Shown: positions 23,017 through 33,310 of the stretch, one piece after another
Layout: each line of letters starts with the position of its first letter
Position numbering within the stretch: position 1 is the first letter of the stretch
From: Aureobasidium sp. EXF-3400
Lineage: Eukaryota > Ascomycota > Dothideomycetes > Dothideales > Saccotheciaceae
Length of the DNA stretch: 64,000 nucleotides
Assembly (NCBI GenBank): GCA_024195585.1
Contig: SWBL01000030.1
Location: 159,271 to 223,270, forward strand
Direction: 5' to 3'
The notes under the pieces: generated by a model
Seen by the model: only the letters and a program-made list of their open reading frames with translations
Databases searched by the model: none
Told to the model about the DNA's origin: nothing
Translations under genes and position numbers: made by a program

Positions 23017-24192
23017 CTAGAGCGAAGCTGTCTTTTGAGCACGCTTCTTCCTGATCTCAGTACTACTAAGCTTGCCCTCGAAGTCTTGCAGTGATGTGGC
23101 ACTTGAATTCTCTTTGGCATCCAGAACATCAACTTCCAAGACGTCTAGCTTGGACCATCCATTCTCAGTGCGCTTGTCATTGACAGCACTGCCACCAGCT
23201 CTGGTTTCTGCTGAGATGATAAGAGCGGAGATGTCTTTCTCAGTGATGGTTGGCCCGAATGGATCCCCAATCTCGACGCATCGGACACTCAAGCCATTCG
23301 GATACTTGACATTGACTGCATGACCATTTGGACCTGGCTCCTTCACTTCTTCTACGACAGGCTCCGCAGCATCAGCAGTGGCAAAGTTCAAGATTGCATC
23401 GAGGAAACGGTGGACAGATGCTTGACGGTCAGACCAGCTTTCAAGTTGTTCGGCATACTTCTTGTTCTTGAGCAGCTCATCATTTGTGATGCCAATAGTT
23501 ACGATGGATTCGGCCTGAGTTTGATCAACGGAAAAGGCAGTCATGGTAAGCAAGAGCTTGTGACCGATATGCAGATGGTCAAAAGTACCACCGACAGCGA
23601 CATGATGGTGTTCTTTGGTTGATAGGCGAGGAGTTGTGGTGGGCCTCGATGCTCCAGACGTTGGGTGGCAATCGCAATGATGATTAGCGGCAGCCTGTTT
23701 AGCAGCAACAAAGGCTCGGACAAAGACCTCTCCTTGATCATTCTCTACACCAAATGCATACTGCCATGGGCGTTGACTGGCAGCAAGAGACTGTAAATCG
23801 AGTACAGGCCCATAGGATGTGGGGTGTGCAGAAGCATCAAAACTAGATTGAGGAGACCAGGCGACAGGCAGGATACGGACATCAACGCCGTCGGAGTCTT
23901 CGACATTGACATGTTCTTGAGCAGCTATCAGACAGATGAGTTTGTAGACGGCAGCAAGAATAGTTTGGGTGGGCGCGTAGAGCTCTGCACGCGGGAGGGA
24001 AGCTTGTGCAGTCAAATGAGGTATGGCCAGTGCAATGTCAAGAACCGAGGGTTGGACTGATTCTTTGGAAGCCAGGTCGGCCTCTTTTAGCACTTGGGTA
24101 AGAGTGTCGGCATATAATTCTTTGAGAGCGGGAATAGTCGCAGGTGATGGTGGAGGGGGAAGCAAGAGAAGAAAGCTCGCAGCATCGTCCAT
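23017..24192 (-). CDS. CAB4: Pantetheine-phosphate adenylyltransferase (CoA synthesis)
   Basis: Fourth step of CoA biosynthesis: ATP + 4'-phosphopantetheine to dephospho-CoA + PPi. Single exon; ATG 24192 (MDDAASFLLLLPPPP) is preferred over the upstream in-frame Met at 24339, which lacks family-like sequence. 391 aa. The N-terminal half is a fungal/animal extension that shows no catalytic motif. The nucleotidyltransferase core starts at HHHVAVGGTFDHLHIGHKLL, containing the T/HxGH signature. Then come IVTIGITNDELL, VEIGDPFGPTITE and LIISAETRAGG. The C-terminus STEIRKKR matches the SSTxIR end of eukaryotic PPAT. No dephospho-CoA kinase domain is fused, as is usual in fungi. Confidence 0.92.
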   Translation of the reverse strand: MDDAASFLLLLPPPPSPATIPALKELYADTLTQVLKEADLASKESVQPSVLDIALAIPHLTAQASLPRAELYAPTQTILAAVYKLICLIAAQEHVNVEDSDGVDVRILPVAWSPQSSFDASAHPTSYGPVLDLQSLAASQRPWQYAFGVENDQGEVFVRAFVAAKQAAANHHCDCHPTSGASRPTTTPRLSTKEHHHVAVGGTFDHLHIGHKLLLTMTAFSVDQTQAESIVTIGITNDELLKNKKYAEQLESWSDRQASVHRFLDAILNFATADAAEPVVEEVKEPGPNGHAVNVKYPNGLSVRCVEIGDPFGPTITEKDISALIISAETRAGGSAVNDKRTENGWSKLDVLEVDVLDAKENSSATSLQDFEGKLSSTEIRKKRAQKTASL

Positions 24193-24454
24193 GTTGGTTA
24201 AAGCAGAAATTTGAAGGATGGGCGAGAAGAGAGACGCTTGACCGACAAGGGTTGATTCTGTAACTTGTATAGAATAGTTGATGATGAGATGTCCGAGGGG
24301 TCGAAGGATATGGCATAAAAGTGTGGAGCAAGCTATCACTTCCGACGTTCGCTATCAAGTTGTCGTCGTAATCAGCGAGGACTTAGTCGTAATGCCTTTG
24401 TCTTCTGATCCTGGATAGCACTTGGTAGAGGAAGTCTAGAGCTGGATTTTGGTC
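24193..24454. promoter_or_regulatory. Divergent promoter region (CAB4 / DCAF7-like)
   Basis: 262 bp between divergent start codons; must carry both promoters. No specific site can be asserted. Confidence 0.4.
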
Positions 24455-26525
24455 ATGTCGCATTCAAACAAAAAGTCGATTGCGAAGGGGCTGGGACTAA
24501 GTGCAGCATCGCTGGGTGCTATCGGGAGTCCATCATCGTTGGCCGACATGCAGCGCCAGCACCAGCCAGACCAACATTACCCTGACCAAACCCTGTTCAA
24601 CCACCAACCACAACAGCAACCTACTGATCAGGTCGCGTCGCCCTCGGCTTCGGGCAGTAATCGCGCAACAGCCTTCGCGCCGCCATCACTATCCACGACA
24701 TTGGCGAGCAGCGCCATGTCAGGCGGCCTCGACACTCCAAACAAGGGTGACTTTAACATCCAGCTTCAACAAGCTACGCCCACCCACTCGACGTCGTCGT
24801 CGTCGCAACCCCAACAGTACAACATGTCTGCTCTACCGAACACTCTGCTCCCGGGCGCTTCTTCGTCCTCGCGACCATCGACCAGTGCGACAACCTATTC
24901 AGCTCCGCAAACCGTCCCTACCATGCCCCCTCCCATCAACACCAACCAGCAGCAGTATACGCCGCGTCCACCCACCCTCAATTCCCAGCACAGTCACTCG
25001 CGCTCGAGTCCTGCTGGCCTCGACCAAAAGTACATTGCTTTCTCCACCACTCCTACAAAAGCTTACAACTCCGTCACCCCCTCGTCAAGCCATTCTCCTC
25101 TAGGCCTGGCCGACATACGCCCTCGTACCAATTCCGACTTGCTCAACCGCCACGGTACCCAGTCAGCTGCCGTCTACGACTATGGTCCCAGCCAGACAAA
25201 CTGCAGCTACATGGCTCCGTGGGCCGCCTACTCATTTGATTGGTGCAAGTGGCCGGTGCCCAACGGTAATAGCTGTGGTAAGATGGCCATTGGCAGTTAC
25301 CTCGAGGACCCTCATAACTTTGTGCGTCGCACTCTTGTCCCGCTCAATCCATCCAATCGAACCTCCTGACTGACTAGACTTGCAGATTCAAATCGTCGAC
25401 ACGCAGATCACCTCCCAGGACCAATCAGCCATGGGCGGTCCTGCCTACGGCGTCGACTATGTCAAGGTCGCCGAAGCCACATGCGCCTACCCGGTGACGC
25501 GTATTTCGTGGGAGCCACCATCTTCATCCAAACAATCTACCGATCTTCTTGCTACCTCGGGCGATCACTTACGCCTGTGGTCCCTACCCTCATCCTCTCA
25601 GCCCGCCATGCTGTCCAATAACATTAACCGATCCGCCTCGGTCAATGCGCGCGATCCACCCGTCCAAAAGTTGCAGCCTCTCGCACTCCTCTCCAATTCG
25701 AAGACCCCTGAACACACTGCTCCTCTGACCTCTCTTGATTGGAACACTCTCTCGCCGAAGCTTATAATCACATCGAGCATTGACACGACTTGCACTATCT
25801 GGGATATTCCTACACTTACAGCCAAGACGCAGCTGATCGCACACGACAAGGAGGTCTTTGATGTCCGTTTCTGTGCAGGCAGTGTAGATGTGTTTGTCAG
25901 TTGTGGTGCCGATGGAAGTGTACGAATGTTTGATTTGCGAAGCCTGGAACATAGTACCATCATCTATGAACCCTCGGAGAAGTCTGACAAAGACAAAGGT
26001 ATTCATCATTCGAGTTCTGCTTTCAGATGCGAGTCTAACAAGTTTAATCCAGCGGCTATGCCATCTTCTCCAACAAAATCATCGGCAGCAGGACTACCAT
26101 CATCCCCTCCACTTCTTCGTCTTGCCGCCTCACCACATGATGCACACCTTCTGGCAACTTTTGCTGCCGAATCGAACATTGTGCGCATTCTTGATGCCAG
26201 ACAGCCCGGCACAGCTCTCCTTGAGCTTCGCGGGCATTCAGCTTCTCTCAACTCAATAGAATGGAACCCCAGCCGGCGAGGCATGCTTGCCAGTGGTGGC
26301 GATGACAGCCAAGTATTGGTCTGGGATCTTCTCAACTCTGGCAATGGCGCCAGCATCAACGGTGGCGCGCAAGGAGAAGCTCAAGCAAAGGGCCCTTCGG
26401 CAAGCTGGAGATGCGATTACGAGGTTAACAACATTTCTTGGGCGCCACAAAGCGCATTGACCGGCCAAGGCGGCGATTGGTTAGGGGTCTGCGCTGGCAA
26501 AGGAGTATGGGGCGTCAAACTGTGA
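24455..26525 (+). CDS. WD40 protein of the DCAF7/HAN11/TTG1 family
   Basis: Scaffold WD40 protein; relatives bind DYRK/HIPK kinases and CUL4-DDB1 in animals and MYB-bHLH factors in plants. 668 aa from exons 24455-25321 and 25386-26525 (64-bp intron after EDPHNF). The first about 230 residues are a fungal Gln/Pro/Ser-rich extension. The conserved core begins APWAAYSFDWCKWP and IGSYLEDPHNF, then IQIVDTQI, AYPVTRISWEPPSS, LLATSGDHLRLW. WD repeats end in TCTIWD, SVRMFD, VRILDAR, QVLVWD. The second ATG (24455) is used; the frame upstream begins only with TTG. Confidence 0.92.
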
Positions 26526-27057
26526 CGATGATGAAGCAGAGCATTATTGAGCTGCGATGATCAATTTTGCATATAATGCGTACGCGAGCGGCCTTTGAAT
26601 GCATTTACGACCGGGCGGCAACAGGTGGGGATTGGAAGCGAGGCGTCTTATGGATAAAGTATAGTATACTTGCACGTTTACGTTTGCTGTGCAAGAGAAA
26701 TCTAGGCATGGCATAAGACTGCCAAAAGCACACAGATCTCAGTTTCATGTCTCTTCCTCTCAGCTTCTCTCTGTGACATGCTCTTCGCCCGTTTATAGTC
26801 GAGTCTGCGTGAGCGATCGTATTGGTGTGTCTGTTGACCATCTTTCGTCGCTCGTGTGTCGTGACTCGTCTTCCCTAGACAATAGCGACCTGCAGCAATT
26901 GTCGTCTCTCGTTGCGGTCGTATCCTTCGGCACTCCACGCCTGCTCGTGGTCGCTCGAGATCAGCGTCGCACAGCTGCCTCGTCGTCTCGAAAGCAGCCA
27001 TAGCTCAAGCGCAGGCAAGTAGTATAAACATCCTTCTCTTGCTTTTTCTTGCTCTCC
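26526..27057. other. Convergent 3' spacer
   Basis: 532 bp between the 3' ends of the WD40 gene and NAA38. Frames of about 100 codons on both strands look random. Nothing else seen. Confidence 0.5.
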
Positions 27058-27410
27058 TCATTCCTCTACCTCAATCTTGGTGATGTACCTCCCTGGCACA
27101 ACAACCAATCCCACAAATCTCTTAACCATGTCGACTTTCACATTGCCGGTGTCGCCTTTGAGTTGCATCTGATATGCTGCGTCTTCGACTACACTAGACG
27201 GTGGTTGGCGGTACTCGTGTGTTAGAGAGAGGATGATGTTGCGCTCCTGTGTCTTGTCAGAATAAGTGGTGTGAGGGAGTTAGAGAAACGCACTTGATCG
27301 GTGCATTTAATGGTTCCGACAAAGATGCGCGAGTCGGTGGTGTGGATGCGTAGGGTTTTGTTGAGGAGAGCAGTGAGGTATTCGGTTGCTTCTGTGTTAC
27401 TGCGATCCAT
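27058..27410 (-). CDS. NAA38: N-alpha-acetyltransferase 38, NatC auxiliary subunit (LSM domain)
   Basis: Small Sm-fold subunit of the NatC N-terminal acetyltransferase. 101 aa from exons 27294-27410 and 27058-27246; the 47-bp intron falls after KCTDQ and joins it to ERNIILSLTHEYRQ. The Sm1 motif is LLNKTLRIHTTDSRIFVGT; the Sm2-like end reads VKRFVGLVVVPGRYI. Length and the conserved GRYI-x-KIEVEE end fit LSMD1/NAA38 rather than a core snRNP Sm protein. Both exons are short, so the gene is easy to miss. Confidence 0.9.
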
Positions 27411-28020
27411 GATAGTTGTGTTTCTGCTGTGACTTGTGGATAACACTTGAAGGTTGCTGTTTCCTTGTCGTGGTAGATGGATGGTTGCCAACATGACGGA
27501 ATTGGTACCGCGGGGGGTTGGAGACGAGCTGTGCCTTCTGCTCAAACTCTCTCTTTTTTGGTCGACTACCTCCACCTTACACCAGCTCAAGTCGACATTG
27601 GCTACTGTAATGTACCCTGTAACATACTAGGCGGAGAGGACTTCCACATCGTCGTTTGAGCAGCGTTTCTCCTCAGCAGCGAGTTTCTTTCGTCACTTCG
27701 CCGAAGGTCAATTCATCTGGTCGAACCCGCTAGGCTGCTTGTATGCTTCACTTGATCGTCTCAGATGGTCTGACACTGTAACATTCTGCTCTATAAGTGA
27801 CGAGCTTGCGGAAATCATGTTCGATCTTCCAAGGGCATGGGAGAGTAAGTTTGAGGAAAGTGAGAGCCGTCATCTTTATTATACTTTACTCTTTTATTTT
27901 GCTTTTCCTTCACTATAACTCACAAGTACTGTTCTCTTCTAATCTGACATATCCTTCGACGCTCTCTCTTTCTCTCTCACACACCTGCAGCCTTACAACA
28001 AGAAAATCATCAGTTTCAAC
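27411..28020. promoter_or_regulatory. Divergent promoter region (NAA38 / DUF7587-like)
   Basis: 610 bp between divergent starts. The side towards 28021 contains CT-rich tracts (around 27900-28000) typical of a fungal transcription start region. No gene seen. Confidence 0.5.
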
Positions 28021-30270
28021 ATGGCGCCATTCCCATTGACTCCGCCTTCATCCAGTAGTGAGGAAAGCTCACCATTGGCTGCGCGCAGAGCTGCAGTAAG
28101 CAAAAAAAGACCCCCAATCAGATCGAGTTCGTCGTCGAAGCCTACGTCTCCGAAGTTCACTTGGAGAGCTCATCATCGTCGAACATTGTTGGTCTGTCAC
28201 AACATGGATCTACCAGCCCAGGATCTCGTTCGTATTTTTAATACTTTATATCAAGAAGATTGTAACCTTGCTGGTTATCAAGACGGTGTCACTCGACGAA
28301 CACTCCAGGCGCAATGGCAGGAACACCGAAAACCAAATTGCAAGTCATGGCAGGATGTCCTGGCTTCGTCGGACATCGAGCTTGAGCTTGCCAGAAGAGA
28401 GATCGAGGAACGTCTCGGTAAAAGTCCTATTCACATCAAAACGTCTTCCTTGTCTAAAGTCTCCCGGAATTCCCAAGTCCAAATCTTCAATAAGCCAAAC
28501 AACCCTTCTTCGTTGAGTACACCTACTTCTCGAAATGCAGAGACGACCAATATTACAGTCACACCTCCAACCCCAGCATCAACTACATCTTTCAAGCCCT
28601 CAGGACCAGCCAACAGCGTTCAAAAGCTAGCTGCCCAGAACCGAACCCCAAGACAGCTTGTGTCCGTCGTTATAGAGACTCGCAAACAGACAGCTGTCGT
28701 TACCAGTACTCAATCATCGCGTAACATCTTTAATCAGTCGCCCCGCTCAATGGTCACATCCAAGAGAACGAGAACAGTTGACGGCAAGCAAGTCCCAATT
28801 ATTCAGGCAACCGACAAAGATCTGGTTATCAAAAACCCAATCACAGATATAGAAGCCCACTCTGCGATTCCAGAGCTTCTGTTTCGCTTCTATGATAACA
28901 AGAGTCAAGGTGTCAGAACACAGCGTGGAGAAATATCAGGAAGGTATGCATATCTACCATGTGAACCTCCTGCACCACCACCATGCGACGACGACCGTAT
29001 GTTTGCAGCTGTACTTAACCATCTCAATCGTGACGAAACCGCATCCGAGTTGATAAGTACAACTTCAAATCTCTTCTTTGCACTCAGACTAGCAGCAAAG
29101 TCTAATGCGAACCCGCGTATCTATGTTATTCGGGGTAGTGCTATGCCTAGTAAAAAAATCTTTCACCTATGGCCGTACCATTTGCGCTTCCTGGCTGGAA
29201 AGCTCTATTATAATGGAAAATACAGAAACCCTTCGTCACATGAGTATGCATTATGGGCAACACTACCACAACCAGCAATCCTAGGCGACTTTGCCTTAGC
29301 TGATCTTGAGCGGCACTTGGTTGGTAATCCACAGATGTCAATTTTGTTGCGTATCGATGAGATGCGATCAAACAAAGGAAACACACACATCCGACGAGTG
29401 TTCAAGAAAGATCACCTGGATCTTACGCTTGCCATGGTCGACGGCATTGCACGACTGCTACCTTCCTTTGGCATTACTGTTCTCAGCCACACTACTGTTA
29501 TTGCAAGACTAGTGTCCGAGTTGATCCGCGGCTTTGAACTCGAGCTGCCCAAGACAACTCCAACTCAATGGGATGTTCTAGCCGGTGCATTTGCATATGC
29601 TCTATCATATCACGCAAAACAAACATATGTTGCAGAGATAGATCTTGTTCAAGCAAAGGAGGCATTCTTGTCAGGCGCAAGGGCCGGCCTCGGAGAACTG
29701 AACTGGCATCTCAATCCGAAAAAGCAGGCCAAAATGATTAAGAAAGGCGTTTCTCTGGGTCTTGGTGTAGAAACAGCAGTTGATCCAGCAAGACTTGAAG
29801 CCACCAAGAACTTCCAGAAGACCATTGCACGATTCGCATACAATGGCAGTCAAAGCCAAAGCAAAGAGCACGATGAAGACATAACCATGGACGAAGACAA
29901 TACGCTGGTCGAGGATGGAAACACGCTTATCGAAGACGACGAGGAAGCCGAGACCGAGATCGAGGAAGCTGCTCGACCAAGACCTCGTCTTACGGATCTC
30001 AGCAGATACAGATTTGCAGACACCGAAGTCGAAGAAGTCGAAACGGAGATTGATGAGCTCGTTCAACCAGGACCTCGCCTCTCGCAACGAATGCCACAAT
30101 CTTCAACCACAGATCAGCGACGACGACGACGAAGTAACCGACGACGATCTACTACTATCAGATATAACTTCAGCAGAGCCGACGAAGTCCATGACATCGT
30201 CGACCAAAGCGAAGATAGTGATGACGAGTACACAAATGACGAAGCCAACGAAGATGACATGGAGTTTTAA
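28021..30270 (+). CDS. Fungal protein of unknown function, DUF7587-like core
   Basis: 749 aa, no intron. Four parts: (1) an N-terminal helical domain (FTWRAHHRRTLLVCHNMDL, DLVRIFNTLYQEDCNLAGY) resembling a short domain repeated in many Pezizomycotina orphan proteins; (2) a Ser/Thr/Lys-rich linker; (3) residues about 290-560, beginning LLFRFYDNKSQGVRT and including ALRLAAKSNANPRIYVIRG and HLRFLAGKLYYNGKYRNPSS, which I match from memory to DUF7587; (4) an acidic tail with a degenerate duplication (ETEIEEAARPRPRL / ETEIDELVQPGPRL) and a basic RRRRRSNRRRSTT patch that could be a nuclear signal. No catalytic motif, signal peptide or TM segment seen. Function unknown. Confidence 0.75.
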   Translation: MAPFPLTPPSSSSEESSPLAARRAAVSKKRPPIRSSSSSKPTSPKFTWRAHHRRTLLVCHNMDLPAQDLVRIFNTLYQEDCNLAGYQDGVTRRTLQAQWQEHRKPNCKSWQDVLASSDIELELARREIEERLGKSPIHIKTSSLSKVSRNSQVQIFNKPNNPSSLSTPTSRNAETTNITVTPPTPASTTSFKPSGPANSVQKLAAQNRTPRQLVSVVIETRKQTAVVTSTQSSRNIFNQSPRSMVTSKRTRTVDGKQVPIIQATDKDLVIKNPITDIEAHSAIPELLFRFYDNKSQGVRTQRGEISGRYAYLPCEPPAPPPCDDDRMFAAVLNHLNRDETASELISTTSNLFFALRLAAKSNANPRIYVIRGSAMPSKKIFHLWPYHLRFLAGKLYYNGKYRNPSSHEYALWATLPQPAILGDFALADLERHLVGNPQMSILLRIDEMRSNKGNTHIRRVFKKDHLDLTLAMVDGIARLLPSFGITVLSHTTVIARLVSELIRGFELELPKTTPTQWDVLAGAFAYALSYHAKQTYVAEIDLVQAKEAFLSGARAGLGELNWHLNPKKQAKMIKKGVSLGLGVETAVDPARLEATKNFQKTIARFAYNGSQSQSKEHDEDITMDEDNTLVEDGNTLIEDDEEAETEIEEAARPRPRLTDLSRYRFADTEVEEVETEIDELVQPGPRLSQRMPQSSTTDQRRRRRSNRRRSTTIRYNFSRADEVHDIVDQSEDSDDEYTNDEANEDDMEF

Positions 30271-30840
30271 GCTATTGCAGATTCGTGGAAGGTGTAGGTC
30301 TTCTCCTCTGAGGCAATGTTAGAACAAACTAAAAAAGGAACACATCACGATCCTGGCAATGGGCCGAATCAAGCCGCCTTGATAGTCAACCTTATACATC
30401 TATCTACACATTGTCCTTGAGGTGTGTCGGGTCAGCGTTGCTGGGATTTAACCTCTACAGCGACACATGCTACCACTACACTATACCACATCACCTTAGC
30501 TTCGCAGGACTGGGACATGGTGTGATGGAGGAAGGCAAAGTGCAGCGCAGAAAGATGGAGACTTAGAACTGCAGAAGATTGTGAGGATGATCAAGTAAAA
30601 GCTGAATCGATTGACCATGCATTACCCGATGCCTTTTGTAACGCCATTTTTGTGAGTCGTGTTAGACTAACTCGCAATAGTAAGGCAAGATCCAGTTGGC
30701 CCACTTTAGAAGGGACAAGACTTTGTGGCAGAATATTGCTAGTTCAAAAGATGGTAAGGTGTATCTGCATACGGTTTGCGAGGAGCTGTGTAGGGCTTGA
30801 GGTATTCAATGCCCTAGAATTGATTAATGCTCAGTATCTG
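30271..30840. other. Convergent 3' spacer
   Basis: 570 bp between the DUF7587-like gene and the Cue2-like gene. No coding or RNA feature supported. Confidence 0.5.
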
Positions 30841-32474
30841 TTAATATGCCCTATTCTTTCCTCTAACGGTGATTGCGCCGCTATTGATTTCCAATCTCCA
30901 ACCATCTTGCTCGAGACCTTTCTTGACTGCAGGACCGAGGACGCCTTTGCCACCAGCACTATGTCTGCCCACACCCGTTATGATGCGGAACCCGCTGGCA
31001 CGCTCAGCAGCGCCTACTCGGCCATTCACCTTATTCTCGCCTAGTCCATTCCACCAGGCATTCGTCCTCTGTCGAGCTATGCGTACAGCGTTCTCTACAG
31101 TCACACCGTGCAAATCAATTTCAAAAGCTGAAGACTGGGCGGCGACGATAGCGTTTGCCTCTGCAGCTTGCGATTGATGCAGTGCAGCCCCATGGTCGCG
31201 ACCGACCTGCGAATAATATCCGGCAGCGCCGCCCATAAGGCGGTCGGAGCGTGACTTGCGATAAGCTGCGCGCGCTTGTTCCATTGCGGCTTGTCTCGCT
31301 GCCCTGAGCTTTGCTGTTGAGGAAGAGGCGGAGCCAAAGTCTACGGTTGACGTGTCTGTGTCGAAACTGCTTCGGGTAGAGGAGAAGTCGTCTCCTTCAG
31401 AAATTTGCACAGGCGCATATTGCGGAATGATGACTCGACTGCCAGTTTCATGAGTAAGCGGCTTTGTTGTCAGGGCTTTGGCCAGTTCATGGGCTGCTGT
31501 AATGGATGGCTGAGTCAGTTTGATTAGGGCCACCAGGTACGCGGGAGCAAGTCCAGGATATTCTTGACCCAAAGTAGAGGCTTCTACTTGAATCTCGGGT
31601 TCTTCTGATTGAGTGTCTTCAGGCAAGAAGGTCTTGAGGATAGCCGAGATGGTTCGTGGGACGGAACGGTTTTCTTGGTTGTATAACGACAGCACGACCT
31701 GAGAAGGGATGTTTGCGCGATCCGAGATGAAATCAACATCACTTTTAGCAGTCTGCCATTGATTGGTTGATGGTCGCGATTCGGTGGGTAAAGAAGACGA
31801 CCTCATAGCATCGATAGCCTTGATGTTCTTGCCGCGTTTCTTTCCCTTCCGACCTCTTTTGACCACATTTTCCTCGCTGAAAGCGTCGATACCCTTAGCC
31901 GACACCCTGTCTTTTCCGTCAATAATGCCGCCTTCCTCGAAATAAACCTGGTTCAATAGATCGTCGAATGCGGGCTTCCATTTTGCCTCGTGATGGGCGA
32001 GTGTGTGCGAGATTGTGTACTCAGAAAGCGAAGGAAATATGTCCCTTAGAATGGAAACCTTTGTATTTTGATCGCAAGCCTCGAAATCGTATTCAGCACG
32101 ATCTGGGGAGCCATCAGAGTCCAGATCGACGCTTGACAGGCCGTTGGACAGGCTGGTCATGTCGGTTTCTCGTGACACGGAAGCAGATCCTGGCACAGAG
32201 GCTGGGTGTCCTGGGCTGTAGTCTTCATGTTGGGCACCGCTTCCAGAGGCATCGAAGCCGGTGGCCTCTTCTTCGATAGCAGTGGCTTTGAGGGCGTCCA
32301 ATGTAGCCCTGAGCTCAGTAGCGGCGTCAGAATCGGTCAAGTCATAGTCAGAGACAATGGCAGAGAAAAGAGCGGAATCAATTGGTGGACAGTATTCTGC
32401 CTGGTTGGCGTCAGCGGACTTGTCGTTGGTGGAGTTTGGCGGCTGACCTCGAGCTGGTGGAAAAGATCACCCAT
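30841..32474 (-). CDS. CUE/SMR-domain endonuclease, Cue2-like
   Basis: Predicted ribosome-associated endonuclease; yeast Cue2 cleaves mRNA at collided ribosomes in no-go decay. 528 aa from exons 32448-32474 (MGDLFHQLE) and 30841-32400. The 47-bp intron carries a CGCTGAC branch site 10 bases before its CAG; splicing yields LEAEYCPPIDSALFSAIVSDY, while unspliced reading hits a stop. A CUE-like ubiquitin-binding helix set covers SILRDIFPSLSEYTISHTLA. A DUF1771-like helix (LRAARQAAMEQARAAYRKSR) precedes the C-terminal SMR domain with IDLHGVTVENAV and TGVGRHSAGGKGVLGPAV, the DLHG and G-x-G elements of catalytic SMR domains. The motif is intact, so activity is plausible. Confidence 0.88.
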
Positions 32475-33294
32475 GTTCTAGCTTGCGAAAGGGAAAAAAT
32501 TCAAGGTCTATAACAAATTGCATAATCACAATACGTAGGAGTGTGGAATCAGAGGGAGGAAGAAGAACAAAACAGAGAGTGAACGTGTCGCGTGTGTTGG
32601 CTGTCTATGACCGCGCGATCAGACTTTCAAGGTTGGCGCCCGAGCTTTGATAGAGACCGAGACCGTTTTGCGTGACGACATGGCTGCTTGGCCGGCGTTA
32701 AGAGAGCAGAGACAGAGCAGGCAGCAGTTGGAGGAATGATTTGCAGACATGTAACAAAGAAGAGAGAGTATGGGACAATGTGACGGAAGTACAGGTATGT
32801 TGCAGGTGTGCAACTTGTATCCGAGCGGTGATTGGAGTGTGACGAAGAGGCACAAGGATTGGGTGTCTCGGAGAAAAGAGAGGCGCTTTGATCGCTTCGG
32901 CACGTCTATCGACGGGGCTGATACGCTCGCTGTCTTCTGGCACCCTGGCCAGTCTTCTGTCACCTGTAACTTAACTCTGAAGATACCTGCTATACCCTCC
33001 CGTAGCTTGTTGTCCTGTTGTCAAGTGAAGCGTCTGTTTGTGACAGGCACCGGCTTTCTCGCGCCCAGGCTTGCTCTTTCCGTTCGCTTATGGAGCTGTG
33101 AAAGAAAGCTCCATGGATGAGCCAGAGCCACCATTCGAACATTCATCAAGTGCAACCGCCTCAAGGTCAGCCAACCCAACACCCTCGCGTCCATCACCCT
33201 CTCACTTCCATCAACCCAACTGAACTACTGCCTCTGCTTGTATCCTCTCTCAAATACCATCCATGACACGAGACCTTGCGTCGACCTGCCGCTC
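32475..33294. promoter_or_regulatory. Divergent promoter region (Cue2-like / UFD4)
   Basis: 820 bp between divergent starts. The last 60 bp before the UFD4 start contain a short upstream ORF (see 33263-33310). No other gene seen. Confidence 0.5.
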
Positions 33295-33310
33295 ATGCCA
33301 CCCAGAGTAA
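33263..33310 (+). other. Upstream ORF overlapping the UFD4 start codon
   Basis: ATG at 33263 opens 15 codons ending TAA at 33308-33310, in a different frame and passing over the main ATG at 33295. If the transcript starts upstream of 33263, scanning ribosomes would have to bypass this ATG by leaky scanning. Confidence 0.5.
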
